Origin: Bugula neritina
Lineage: Eukaryota; Bryozoa; Gymnolaemata; Cheilostomatida; Bugulidae
Assembly: GCA_964035545.1 (NCBI GenBank)
Contig: OZ037765.1
Coordinates: 3,529,001-3,593,000, forward strand
Direction of reading: 5' to 3'
Length of the DNA stretch: 64,000 nt
How positions within the stretch are numbered: position 1 is the stretch's first letter; each line of letters opens with the position of its first letter. The notes below the pieces were generated by a model. The model searched no databases and had not been told where the DNA came from. It saw only the letters and a list, made by a program, of their open reading frames with translations. Of the stretch, positions 1 to 10,675 are shown one piece after another. The translations under genes and the position numbers were made by a program.

Positions 1-835
1 TTACAACTAAATATTAGAACCTGTAGAATATAAGATAGGTCCTATACCAAGTTTCATTCACAATAAATTTAATGGGAATCAGTAGAGATGATGAATTCAA
101 AGTTATTAACACATATTATTGAAAACTATTTATACAAGTCTTGCTCTTTTTGTTGGTAGTCAAATTATATGACTAGCAAGAAGTTTAGATTTGATATTCA
201 CCCATTGCGCGAACAATACTTTTTCTAGCTGCATTATTTTACTTGTAAAATTTTCAAGAGAAACCAGGGAAACCAATTCAGCAACTAGTTTTAAAGTTTG
301 AAAAAAGGCATGTATAGCACCAGTGTTACACTGGTCATCCGTCTCTATAAGAGTAACAATTCAGTTTAATTCCAAATAGACAACCCCCTCCATATAGACG
401 CCAAACAATATATTCTACTTAGACTGCCTATTTAAAAGCGTTAGAAAATGAAAATGGTACTTTTTATAAATAATATGTATTTTGCTGGAAACCCCGAGTA
501 TCTCATGTAAACACAGTTGGAGCAAATACACCAGCTATATAACTGTAGAATGGCTAAATATTTGCACCGATCTAAACAATTCAACTAAAAAGTAGGCATG
601 GATGTGGACATTGTAGCTATTTGGTAATTAGTATAATAGCTTAACAGTGGATTTGCTCTTATCCTTACTAAGTGACAGGCAAAGTAAGAATTTACAAAAT
701 AAAATCTTTTAACAACCTCCTATCCCAATACATAAGGCAAAAACTACTGCAAATTGAAATTAATGATGGGTGTCTTTAGATTGCTTAACTTTTTTGGAGC
801 TACTTACAATTTTCTTTCCTATGTTGAAGAAAACA
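1..835. other. intergenic, no gene seen
   Basis: AT-rich sequence with stops in all frames. I see no exon-like open stretch, RNA gene or clear repeat here. Confidence 0.5.
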
Positions 836-1809
836 CATATAGTTAGCCCGAGTCGATATGATACAGCTTCTGTTGCTCCTCTCACTACAAGCTATAATCA
901 TAATATGATAACAATAAAATCTAGTCATATGATTGGCTGAGTTAGTTTTTATTTTGAAAACCTCACATGACGAATTTACTCAGGAGGTTTGGGAAATTCC
1001 AGTGTCATAGTTGATGATTTACAACAAAAGGCTTTTATTACGCTCAAATGGTTTATCAATACTTTTCAGCTGTGTTATTTTCAAAGTTGTTTTGACTTAA
1101 ATTACTGGCTTATTCAGTAAGCAACTGACAATGTGTCACTCAGTCAGTGTACAATAGCAGTGCCTCTTCATCACAACATCTGGTAACCCAGTGCTTGTCA
1201 CACTACGATCCATGGAATACCCCTTATAACCTACTTATCTATATATGCTGTACAACAGCTTGACTTGGAATCTCAATGATGTATACAAAATACTGGTAGA
1301 TTAAAACCAAACAATTCTAATTACGTGTAAAGTATATTGATTGTATTTCAGGAGCATTAGAGTACCTTGTAAAAAATAATTTCTCCAAACAAATGAAAAA
1401 ATAATTGACATTAACCCAAAAATAGAAGAAATCCATGCAGTCCTATAAAGTATAAAAATTATACAAATAATGTTTTGCATACCATGAAATGTGTGGTTTG
1501 ATAGCTGAATGTTTGTCAGCAAAATAAAAATAAACATTGCATGGGTAATATAATTTTCCTGTTTATATTTGGTTAGGTATCTCGACGCATGCATTTGAAA
1601 ACACCAGGAATAGAAAAAAAATTTTAGTCAATTTTTATTGACACAAGTTACACAGAAAACTGAAGACTATCTGCCCCACCCTAAAGTTCTTCAACTAGCA
1701 AGCCAGCATGCTTTTACCTGGTATATACCCTGTGGGGGCTGTATAGGGGTATTCAGCTTCATGCACATCTCTTACTCTATATGTGTTACCCACCACCATT
1801 TTGCATAAA
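836..1809. repeat. long direct repeat, copy 1
   Basis: This about 970-bp segment recurs in the same orientation at 2248-3191, starting with the shared string CATATAGTTAGC and ending near TTTTGCATAA. The copies match closely over most of their length, with point differences and some indels (for example around 1050-1140 versus 2470-2520). A 90-odd-codon minus-strand open frame inside both copies (1301-1594 and 2683-2970) is shared only because the DNA is duplicated; it resembles no family I know. I see no terminal inverted repeats or transposase. It could be a segmental duplication or two copies of an unrecognised interspersed repeat. Confidence 0.85.
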
Positions 1810-1917
1810 TCTTATGCTAGTGGCTATTAGAGTACGTACAAAGTTGAAGTACATTTTACCGCATAAATTGCTTTTTGAAGTCGAAGTAGCCCGTTTCACT
1901 TAGTCTTCATAAAAAAA

Positions 1918-2150
1918 TCCATTACATAAACAACTACATTAACAGCTACATAAATATTTATGTAAACAACTACATAAACAACAGCTACATAGATAACAAC
2001 TACATAAACAACAACTACATAAACAGCTACATAAATGACTATGTAACCAACTACATAAACAATTATGTAAACAACAACTACATAAACAACAACTACATAA
2101 ACAACTACATAAACAACTACATAACCAACTACATACAGAATATATGCCAT
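1918..2150. repeat. TACATAAACAAC-type minisatellite
   Basis: A degenerate tandem array of units such as ACTACATAAACAAC and ACAGCTACATAAA lies between the two long direct repeats. It creates a low-complexity Tyr-Val open frame on the minus strand (1896-2150) that should not be read as a gene. Confidence 0.85.
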
Positions 2151-2247
2151 GCTAGATAGGTTTATGAAATAGGAGGCATATATAATGATCCTTTTACCTT
2201 ACATTCCGTCGTATCTGAAGCAGTAGCTGCAGGCAGAACTATCGGAC

Positions 2248-3191
2248 CATATAGTTAGCACGAGTCGATATGATACAGCTTCTGTTGCTCCTGTCACTAC
2301 AAGCTATAATCATAATCTGATAACAATATAATCTAGTCATATGATTGGCTGAGTTAGTTTTTATTTTGAAAACCTCACATGACGAATTTACTCAAAAAGT
2401 TTTGGGAAATTCCTTTATGATAGTTAATGATTTACAACAAAAGGCTTTTATTACACTCAAATGGTTTATCAATGTGGTATTGATTGAGCTTATTCAGTAA
2501 GCAACTGACAATATTTTGCTGGTCAGTGTACACTGGCAGTGATGCCTCTCTATTACAATGCATGGTAACCCAGTGCTTGTCACACTACGATCCATGGAAT
2601 ACCTCTTATAACCTACTTATCTATAGATGCTGTACGACAGCTTGACTTGGAATCTCAAAGATGTATACAAAATAATGGTAGATTAAAACCAAACAATTCT
2701 AATTACGTGTAAAGTATATTGATTGTATTTCAGGAGCATTAGAGTATCTTGTAAAAAATAATTTCTCAAAACAAATGAAAAAATAATTGACATTAACCCA
2801 AAAATAGAAGAAATCCATGCAGTCCTATAAAGTATAAAAATTATACAAATAATGTTTTGCATACCATGAAATGTGTGGTTTGATAGCTGAATGTTTGTCA
2901 GCAGAATAAAAATAAACATTGCATGGGTAATATAATTTTCCGGTTTATATTTGGTTAGGCATCTCGACATGCATTTGAAAACACCATGGGAATAGACAAA
3001 TCTTTAGTCAACTTTCATTGACACAAGTTACTCAGAAAACTGAAGACTATCTGCCCCACCCTAAAGTCCTTCAACTAGCAAGCTAGCATGCTTTTACCTG
3101 GTATATACCCTGTGGGGGCTGTATATAGTGGTATTCAGCTTCATTTACATCGTTTAGTCTATGTGTGTTGCCCACCACCATTTTGCATAAT
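2248..3191. repeat. long direct repeat, copy 2
   Basis: Second copy of the segment at 836-1809, about 1412 bp downstream and in the same orientation. Differences such as CCACCACC-flanking substitutions and a shortened block near 2480-2520 show that the copies have diverged slightly. Confidence 0.85.
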
Positions 3192-5030
3192 TAGCAGCAA
3201 TAACACAGTTAGTTTTGATGCCTGCACAATAAAACCACTGTAATTATTAACCTATCCAAGAAGTGAGACAATAGAACTAACTTCAATACTGCGTGTATAA
3301 TAGAAAAACCAATTTCCAATCAATTACGATGTTACGCTTGTAGACCACTATGTTGTGAACTATTGTGAAAAGCTTCCTTGAAACTTATTTCAAATTATAT
3401 CCTTTTTAATTGATGATACCACTTGCTTCAGTCATTATTCTTCAAATACAAAAGGGTGTGCAAGTGTGAGTTTGTAAATCACTTACTGAACTAATGACTT
3501 ACATAATCGGGGCGTATAATCAAAAACTGGTAAATGCCTTTGTAACTCAAATGACAAACAACATAGAGCACAAGTTCCTAGTGTAGCCTGTTCAGACAAT
3601 CTTTATACAATCTATTTGCATGCACAATAAAAATAACACAAGTCAAGTTACAATAACTTATTCAAATGAAGAATGAAACCTGAGGGCTACTCAAAGTCAT
3701 GACTCAACATTTTGTTCACACTTTTATTGAGGCCGGATTGGTCAAAAAATTCACTATTAGAAATTGGAAAGAAAACCTACACGGTATTTGGTAGATGGTT
3801 TGTTTAGCTTGGGTTGCTGCTACCTGATTGCTCAACTAATATCTTGAAGTAGACAGCTATGGAAAGCCAAGTTAACAGCTTCCGTCAGGGTTAAAACAAT
3901 ATTATTGCTTTACTCAAATTCTTACAAAAAGCACTCAAGTAACATAACAGACTACATCATTCAGTTTTATAATTATTTCATTTATATAACTAATAGCTTT
4001 AATAGCACTAAACGTGCAATTCAAATTATGAATAAATAAATCTTATTTGACTTGTGTTAGAACAACAGTGAAACTAACACCTGTTTTGAATAGCCAAGCA
4101 TCAAGCATAGAATATCAACAAGTTTACAAGTCATACCAGCCCTATAACTTATTGTTTGTATTATTAGTACATTATAGACTGAAAACATTGGCTAGCATAC
4201 TTGAATGTCTATACTTCCTAGACAGCAGTTGAAGAAGCTATAAAGTAAACTGCTGATACACATTGTATTGTGTAATCAAATGTCAGTATAACAGTATAAT
4301 TATGATGCAACAAACAGAGTTGACAGCTCCAGTCAATTTTCAAAACATTTGTCTTAAAACAACACTACAATTAACGGAATATCTTAAAATATTTACATAA
4401 ATCTTTGGAAATTGTTTACTTAAATTATATGAAGGAACCAATTATCTTTATTGCTTAGAAAATATCCCCTTTTTAAAAATTTGAAGTTTTATTTTTCCCT
4501 CACTTTTGTTGTGAAACCTAAATAGATTTAAAAAGTATATAGCCTAATATTACTTCACAGTTCACTCGCAGCATGCATTTGGAATTTTAAGTAGCTGTTT
4601 TTGTAGCGCATAAAATAACTTCAGAACCTATAGAATATAGATACAAACTTGCTTTCACATCTTGGCTTAGCTTTTTAAATATTTTACTTTTCTATATATT
4701 TGAAAAATTTCTTTATTATAGCTATTTCTCAAACTAAGGACTGCATTGTAAAGATATTCACTTAAGCATGGGCCCAACATTGTTTTCAAATACCCAAGCA
4801 AAGATAGCTTGGTGTAAAATTTTCTACTGGTGTTTAGTTTTTCAAGCAACTCATTTTCATAAAAATAAAATAATACAGGCAAGTTTTCCTGATTTATTAC
4901 TTAAACATAAGAATTATAGTTCTTCTTTTCATAGCATATGGTTAAAGCAGGTATATATAAGGTCACAAATTAACCATAAGTATAAGGTCTGTGTAAGTTG
5001 CTGTTAACATGAGAAGTCTGCAGACTACTA
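3192..5030. other. intergenic, no gene seen
   Basis: AT-rich DNA. The short open frames here (for example 4047-4232 and 4768-5007) have no splice-compatible context, no recognisable domain and ordinary AT-rich composition. Confidence 0.5.
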
Positions 5031-5302
<272 letters not shown>

Positions 5303-5552
5303 CTAAATACATGTGCTATATAACTAAATATAATATGCAGCATGCATGAAGTCTGTGTTTATATTAATTTTTACAGCTATATTGCAGGCTATTTTTTAAT
5401 ATAATATATTATCTTAACCAATGATATATATTAAAAAGCCATGTATTTATTCATCTCATCTCCTTGTATTGAGATTTGAAATGTTACAAAGCTTAGCAAA
5501 TAGAGATTCTTCTCATACAAATGACCTCTGACCTGTGAAATGTATCATTATT

Positions 5553-5588
5553 ATTGGTCAAATCTTTCATCTTTAAACAGTATAAAAG
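5553..5588 (+). promoter_or_regulatory. core promoter of the C-type lectin gene (TATA box and inverted CCAAT)
   Basis: TATAAAAG at 5581-5588 lies 45 bp before the lectin start codon. ATTGG, the reverse of CCAAT, lies at 5553-5557. With normal spacing, transcription would start around 5612-5618, giving a very short 5' leader. The match to the metazoan TATA consensus is seen in the sequence; its use is inferred. Confidence 0.65.
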
Positions 5589-5632
5589 AAACTGGAAACT
5601 TGGACAATATTATATACTAACATAGCACATAA

Positions 5633-6916
5633 ATGGAGTGGAGAACTTGCGTTATAGTGTTTGCTTTGGCTGGGATGCTTTTCCCAGTGGCTTGTGTAGC
5701 CAGATTTTGCAGTAAGTATTCTGTTCGTAATTAAGTTAATATTCACAGACCAATTTGTATTTCAAATTTGTCTGTGTAATCTGATAATTTTAATATGTAT
5801 AATTGCCCTGTAATAAAATTATGCATTTGTTTTTGCAACAAACCCGTGTGACTGTATGCATAATATATAACAAATTAGCAATGATTTTCCCTTCTTTTAT
5901 TTTTTGTTATATATATATTAATTAAAAACTTCTATATTACACCCTTGTACTATATTTTCTATAATGATGCTACATCTATATGTCCATTTTCCTTGTTTCT
6001 TTTTATAGTGCTAAACCTATAATGGGTCTTTAAAACAATCTTTCAGTTCTTGAACTCCACCACCTCAATATGCTTAGTCAAATATCTCACATGCTCTTTA
6101 TATGCGGAAACTGTTAGAATTCCTGTCTTTTGAAAAGATTTTAAAATATTACTAAGTTTTTTTATCCGTTCTCTTCAATTTATCTTTTTAATCACAGAGC
6201 AAAGTGATTAAACTCTGCTCTCTCTTATACTCTCTTTACCCTGTCTAAGTATATACTCACAGAGCAAAGTGACGCCCTGTTTAACCCCTACACCAGCACC
6301 TGTCTAACCATTGTGAATAAGACGAGCAGCTGGGATGCTGCCAGAGATTATTGTGAGTCAGCAGAGAGTCAGCTCGCAGTGCTGCCAACTCTGGAGAGTA
6401 TTTTCTGGCTCAAACACATGAGAAAGAGTTACTATGGTATAACCTGTTCTGTTTTTAGAGATTATATATATCACTTTTTCTTGATTATTTAATGAGCTAA
6501 ACCACATATGCATCAGATCCCTGTGTAATAACTTGCACTCACCTATAGCATTACTACAGTCTATACACATACGTTTTATATACTGCTAATTGGTACTTTT
6601 TTAAGGTTTTGCTAATTTTAATTGTCTGGTCGGCCAGTTTTTACCAACAGCTCATGTCAAAATGTTACAAAGTTTTCAATTTCATGCTGCAGCATGGAAA
6701 GATTACAGATCAAGCTTCTTGTGGATTGGGGGAATAGAAGTTGACGGCCAGTGGAGATGGAAAGGCATGAAATACGTTGATATCGGCGTCGCTGATTGGG
6801 CAGTCAGACAACCTAGTGGGAATGGAAACTGTTTGCAACTTTTTGGAGAAGACAACTACCAGTGGAATGACCAGAACTGTTCCTTGCCATTCTACTTCCT
6901 GTGTGAATCAAGTTAA
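5633..6916 (+). CDS. secreted single-domain C-type lectin (3 exons)
   Basis: Exons 5633-5711, 6263-6436 and 6693-6916 join in frame (both introns phase 1) to 158 residues. Residues 1-23 form a hydrophobic signal peptide (MEWRTCVIVFALAGML then small residues). The rest is one C-type lectin domain: WDAARDYC at 50-57, WIGG at 95-98, then Q124-P125-S126 where mannose- or galactose-type lectins carry EPN or QPD, and W142-N143-D144, the Ca2+/sugar site-2 motif. Cys57, 131, 147 and 155 are the four canonical cysteines (57-155, 131-147). No transmembrane segment follows, so the product should be secreted; invertebrate lectins of this size commonly act in pathogen or food-particle recognition, but the ligand here is unknown. 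The start is set by the TATA box and signal peptide. Family assignment is firm; sugar binding is uncertain because of the QPS variant. Confidence 0.9.
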
Positions 6917-6990
6917 TTTACAGTTAGAGTAATTATAATTAAATATTGCTTCGTAGATTATATTGTAGCATATATTATACTGCATTACAG

Positions 6991-6996
6991 AATAAA
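6991..6996 (+). terminator. polyadenylation signal of the lectin gene
   Basis: AATAAA lies 75 bp after the lectin stop codon, a normal distance for a metazoan poly(A) signal. Confidence 0.55.
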
Positions 6997-8330
6997 ATAA
7001 TCATAATAACTTGACTTAAGATCATGCACAGTGTTTCATAATACACTTAAACTATTATATTGTTACTTACTAATGTGATGTGTGCCTAAATGAATGCCTA
7101 ATTTGAACATTTTGTATGTTATTTTTACAAAAACAATGACAATCCAGAATTGCTGCTAATTATGAATAAAGTCATTTATTTAATCATAACTTTTCTCATA
7201 AAACGTTTTTTGTGATCCGATGCCAAAAAGTATCAGTTTATATAATACATCACATAATTTATATCATACAGCTCATTGTGTGGTAATTTGTATATTAAAT
7301 AAATAAAACTATATACACACATACGGCATGCAATCATAATAAAATTAGGCTGCTCTATTGTATAATATTTTATGTCCATAAAAACAATTTGCTACGAACA
7401 AAAAGATTGAGAATGCTACAATTAGCATAAAAGTGTTGGAAAATAGGCTGCTAGTTTGATATCAAAACGTTGCATATACTGTCAGCATTTCACAAATTCT
7501 TTAACATATTCTAAAGTATAAACTTTAGCAGCATTCAATTTAATTTAATCATAAATTTATTCTATTGACAAATTTAGGAGTTGTTCTCTATATTTGTTGC
7601 TACCAACTATTATAATATCTGGTTACTATAATATTATAATTATTGTAGGGTGCTAATAATTATTGTAATACAACATGTTACTACTAGCTATAACTATATA
7701 TTATACTATATTATATGTTACTACTAACTACTATATGGTATATATCATACTATATTATGCGTTATAAAGCACGATGGACTAAACAAGTGGTAGGTAAATA
7801 GTTTTATGGCTCGGTGAGTCATATTTTGTTTCCTCTCTATTTTAAAACAGCATTTTCATATTTATGGCATGTTATATAGTATATAAATTGTATCTCTTCA
7901 CCCTCAATTGCTGCTGTTATTCCATGTTAAACACAGTAGATATATTAACAACACATTATGCTAACAGCCAAAGTAATTAACTTTAGTTTAAAGTCCGTGT
8001 GACCTAGTTTATGATAGCTGTACTGTGCATCACCAGTTATGTATTTTGTGGTTAAAATTGCCAGCATAATTGAAGTAATGAAATTATAACTAAAACTAGT
8101 TTGCTAACAATGAAAAACGGAGCAATAATACATACTCAGTGTGTATCATATTATGAAAGTTTGTCAATTAAAAAGCAGTAAAAAGCTAACTGTAAAAAAG
8201 CAGAAAACCTACATATATTATACCTACAAAGCCATGGTAAATGCTAAATCATAAGAATAAGCTCACTAAATTTGTGCTGTGTATTGTATATAATTCTGGA
8301 GAAAAGAGGTTTATTCAGTCATCAAATAGA
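6997..8330. other. intergenic, no gene seen
   Basis: AT-rich DNA with short simple repeats around 7600-7770 (ATTATAATAT-like). No gene, RNA gene or mobile element is recognisable. Confidence 0.5.
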
Positions 8331-8490
8331 AGTCTTTTAGGTGTGGCAGCGGAGAAGTTTCATTAGTCTAAGTTCTATAAGCTTTTTATATATATCTTGA
8401 TTCTCATGAGAACATAACTTCCTTTGCTACATTTTCCATCGAGAACACAAGCTTTTCGGAAATCCATTACATGCACCTTTACGTCCTAGC
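8330..8490. repeat. dispersed repeat family, copy A
   Basis: Shares an ordered set of blocks with 9750-9910 and 50885-51040: TTTAGGTG, then GAGAAA-like, TAGTCTAAGTTCT-like, GAACATAA, CTTTTGCT or CCTTTGCT, and finally AGAACACA followed by CTTTT and AAAT. The collinear order indicates an old interspersed repeat, probably a SINE body. Confidence 0.6.
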
Positions 8491-9749
8491 TCTTGTTTAT
8501 ATCATCATTCTTTATACATAGTATATTAATATATTATGAGGCTTATGAACTATTCTGAGAATATTTATAATATAAATGGGTAACCTTATAAACTGATACT
8601 ACATTCTCACATATTATAATACTCTGACTGGAAGCTACATAGAACTGCAGTATCTGAATGGAGGTAGGAGAGTTTATATTTACTTTTACTAGTTGCCATT
8701 CTATCCATATAAAGTAGCAAATGGTATAACACGCTCAATATACTTGATGTTGTTATAAAGTAACTATGCAAGAGTTGAGACAACCCACAACGCTCCACAT
8801 ATACTTACAACTCTTTAATGGATAAGAAAATTCTCAAAGAGTGCAGTTATGAAGATTTTATACTATATATTCGGTAGCAATCAAGTTAGCTGATGCATAC
8901 AGCACTGTGACTCTTATTTTTAAGATTGTAAATACTATATCACAGCTACAAAAATAATATCATATGACATTCACTTATTTTTTATAAATATCACTATGCT
9001 CTCTATATCGGAGCATAACTACATTTATTACTCATCATTGCACATCTGTTCACATAATGATGCTGGTACCCACAATAAGCCACACATTGTTGGAATATTA
9101 TCTATAAACTAAAGCATTGAATGATACTAACGAGTAGGCTATACATCATACTAAATTTAATAACCACTAGAAACAAATTTGAGCATAAAACCATATATCT
9201 TGACGAAAGCTGTCACGTGATCATGTAAACATTTTATTCATTATAGTCACGGCACAACTAGCACACTGTAGGGTTTGTTGCTTGACATCATGCAATAAGA
9301 GAAGCCACCTGTCTCTTACTGGACATAGTAAAAAGATAATTGAGCTAGTTTATAAAGAATTCTGTGTACCATATGCTGGTGGTGCAGAACTACACACCTC
9401 ACCTGGTCAGGTAACTTCATGGCAAGTAAGATTTATTATGAAAAGTGTTACCTACTAACAAGCCTAATTCTCGGTAGGCTGTACAATGAAGTAATAATAT
9501 GTAGTTTTCTGTGTTAGAATTATAAATATCTTAATTATGGTGTCCAGTTATTTTTCTGGTTGCGGTTTATATAAACAGCCAGTCCTGTATTCTTACTCTG
9601 TTGGTGAGGAAGAAATGGAAACCTGGACTTTTAAAATTACTCCCTTATTGCACCTAGATGAAGAAATGGTGAGGCAAATAATTAATTGAAACTATTTCAG
9701 TACTGATTAGCAGCCTACTAGAAATGTAGTATTTAAAGCCATTAATAAG

Positions 9750-9910
9750 TTTTACATTTAGGTGCAAGAGTGGAGAAATTTTAATAGTTTAAGTTCTTTG
9801 ATTTTGGAACAAAATAACATAAGTCTTTTGCTCCATTTCTAATCTAGAACACAGCTTTTTTCAAATCTTTAACACATACTGCACCAACCTAAGTTTTCTG
9901 AGTAGGCTAA
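9750..9910. repeat. dispersed repeat family, copy B
   Basis: Carries the same ordered blocks as copies A and C (TTTAGGTG, TAGTTTAAGTTCT, CTTTTGCTCCATTT, CTAGAACACA). It is followed within 40 bp by a tRNA-derived SINE end at 9930-10060, which suggests that the two parts form one composite SINE. Confidence 0.6.
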
Positions 9911-9929
9911 AGAAGTAAAAGGAATTTTA

Positions 9930-10060
9930 CTGTGGCACGGGAGCAAATATGATTGGATGCCCTTCCTGACATCATCAACGGTTCCGCTGGGATTCGAACC
10001 GTGACTATTTTGAACAATAGGCCAGTGTTCTAATGTTACAAATCGAGGCTTATCCTTGAA
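9930..10060 (-). mobile_element. tRNA-derived SINE fragment
   Basis: On the minus strand a perfect RNA polymerase III B box (GGTTCGAATCCC, 9989-10000) is followed by AGGAAGGGCATCCAATCAT (about 9949-9967). The second SINE at 11020-11130 has the same arrangement. The A-box part is degenerate, so this is a SINE remnant and not a working tRNA gene. Confidence 0.65.
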
Positions 10061-10621
10061 ATTGTCCTGATTTAATCATAATTAAAATGGTATGAGGTGT
10101 GAGGCAACAGGACACTGGCAAATTAACATACATGTAGAGTGCAGCAAGTATAAGTTACAGCAACAGCACCAGCCCATAATTTCGCAGTGGATCAGCATAA
10201 TTTTCATGTTGCTAAAATATATATAGGAGAGCCTTTCTGTATCACCTTGTGCATTGAATGGATTCGGGTGGGATGCTGGAATTACATTTAATGAAAACTT
10301 ATTCTTCTTATGGTTATAATTTCATTTGATTGACACTATTTTCATGCTTAGAATAAAAAAGTCTATTTCCCTGATCAAAGCGTGGGAATGTTGTAGTATA
10401 TTATGTATATGTCACAACCATATAGTAATTTATATAGACATCATTTCATTGTTATCATGTAGACATGGTCTACGACTCTACGAACAGGGCAAGTTTTACT
10501 TGATGTGTTCTCTAAAAGTGTTGGAAGGCCATGGTTTGGGGATATATTGTAGAATTAATGCATACCAGCAGGCTAATATAGGTTTAATTATATTATTATG
10601 ACTCAAGATATTCTGCTTACA

Positions 10622-10660
10622 GATGAAAGTAAAGGCTAGTGAACACAACTACAGCCTGTA
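10622..10660 (+). promoter_or_regulatory. possible 5' leader with short upstream ORF
   Basis: A 12-codon open frame (ATGAAAGTAAAG to TAA) ends 15 bp before the ROCO-caspase start codon. A splice-acceptor-like CTTACAG lies just before it, so the leader exon may begin at 10622 and exclude or cut this frame. A regulatory role is only a possibility. Confidence 0.25.
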
Positions 10661-10675
10661 ACCAGTGACTACAAG

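Noticed and set aside
1896-2150. Tyr-Val-rich minus-strand open frame
   Set aside because: It is the translation of a TACATAAACAAC minisatellite.
1301-2970. Two near-identical minus-strand open frames (1301-1594, 2683-2970) as paralogous genes
   Set aside because: They lie inside a large DNA duplication and have AT-rich composition, no domain and no better conservation than their flanks.
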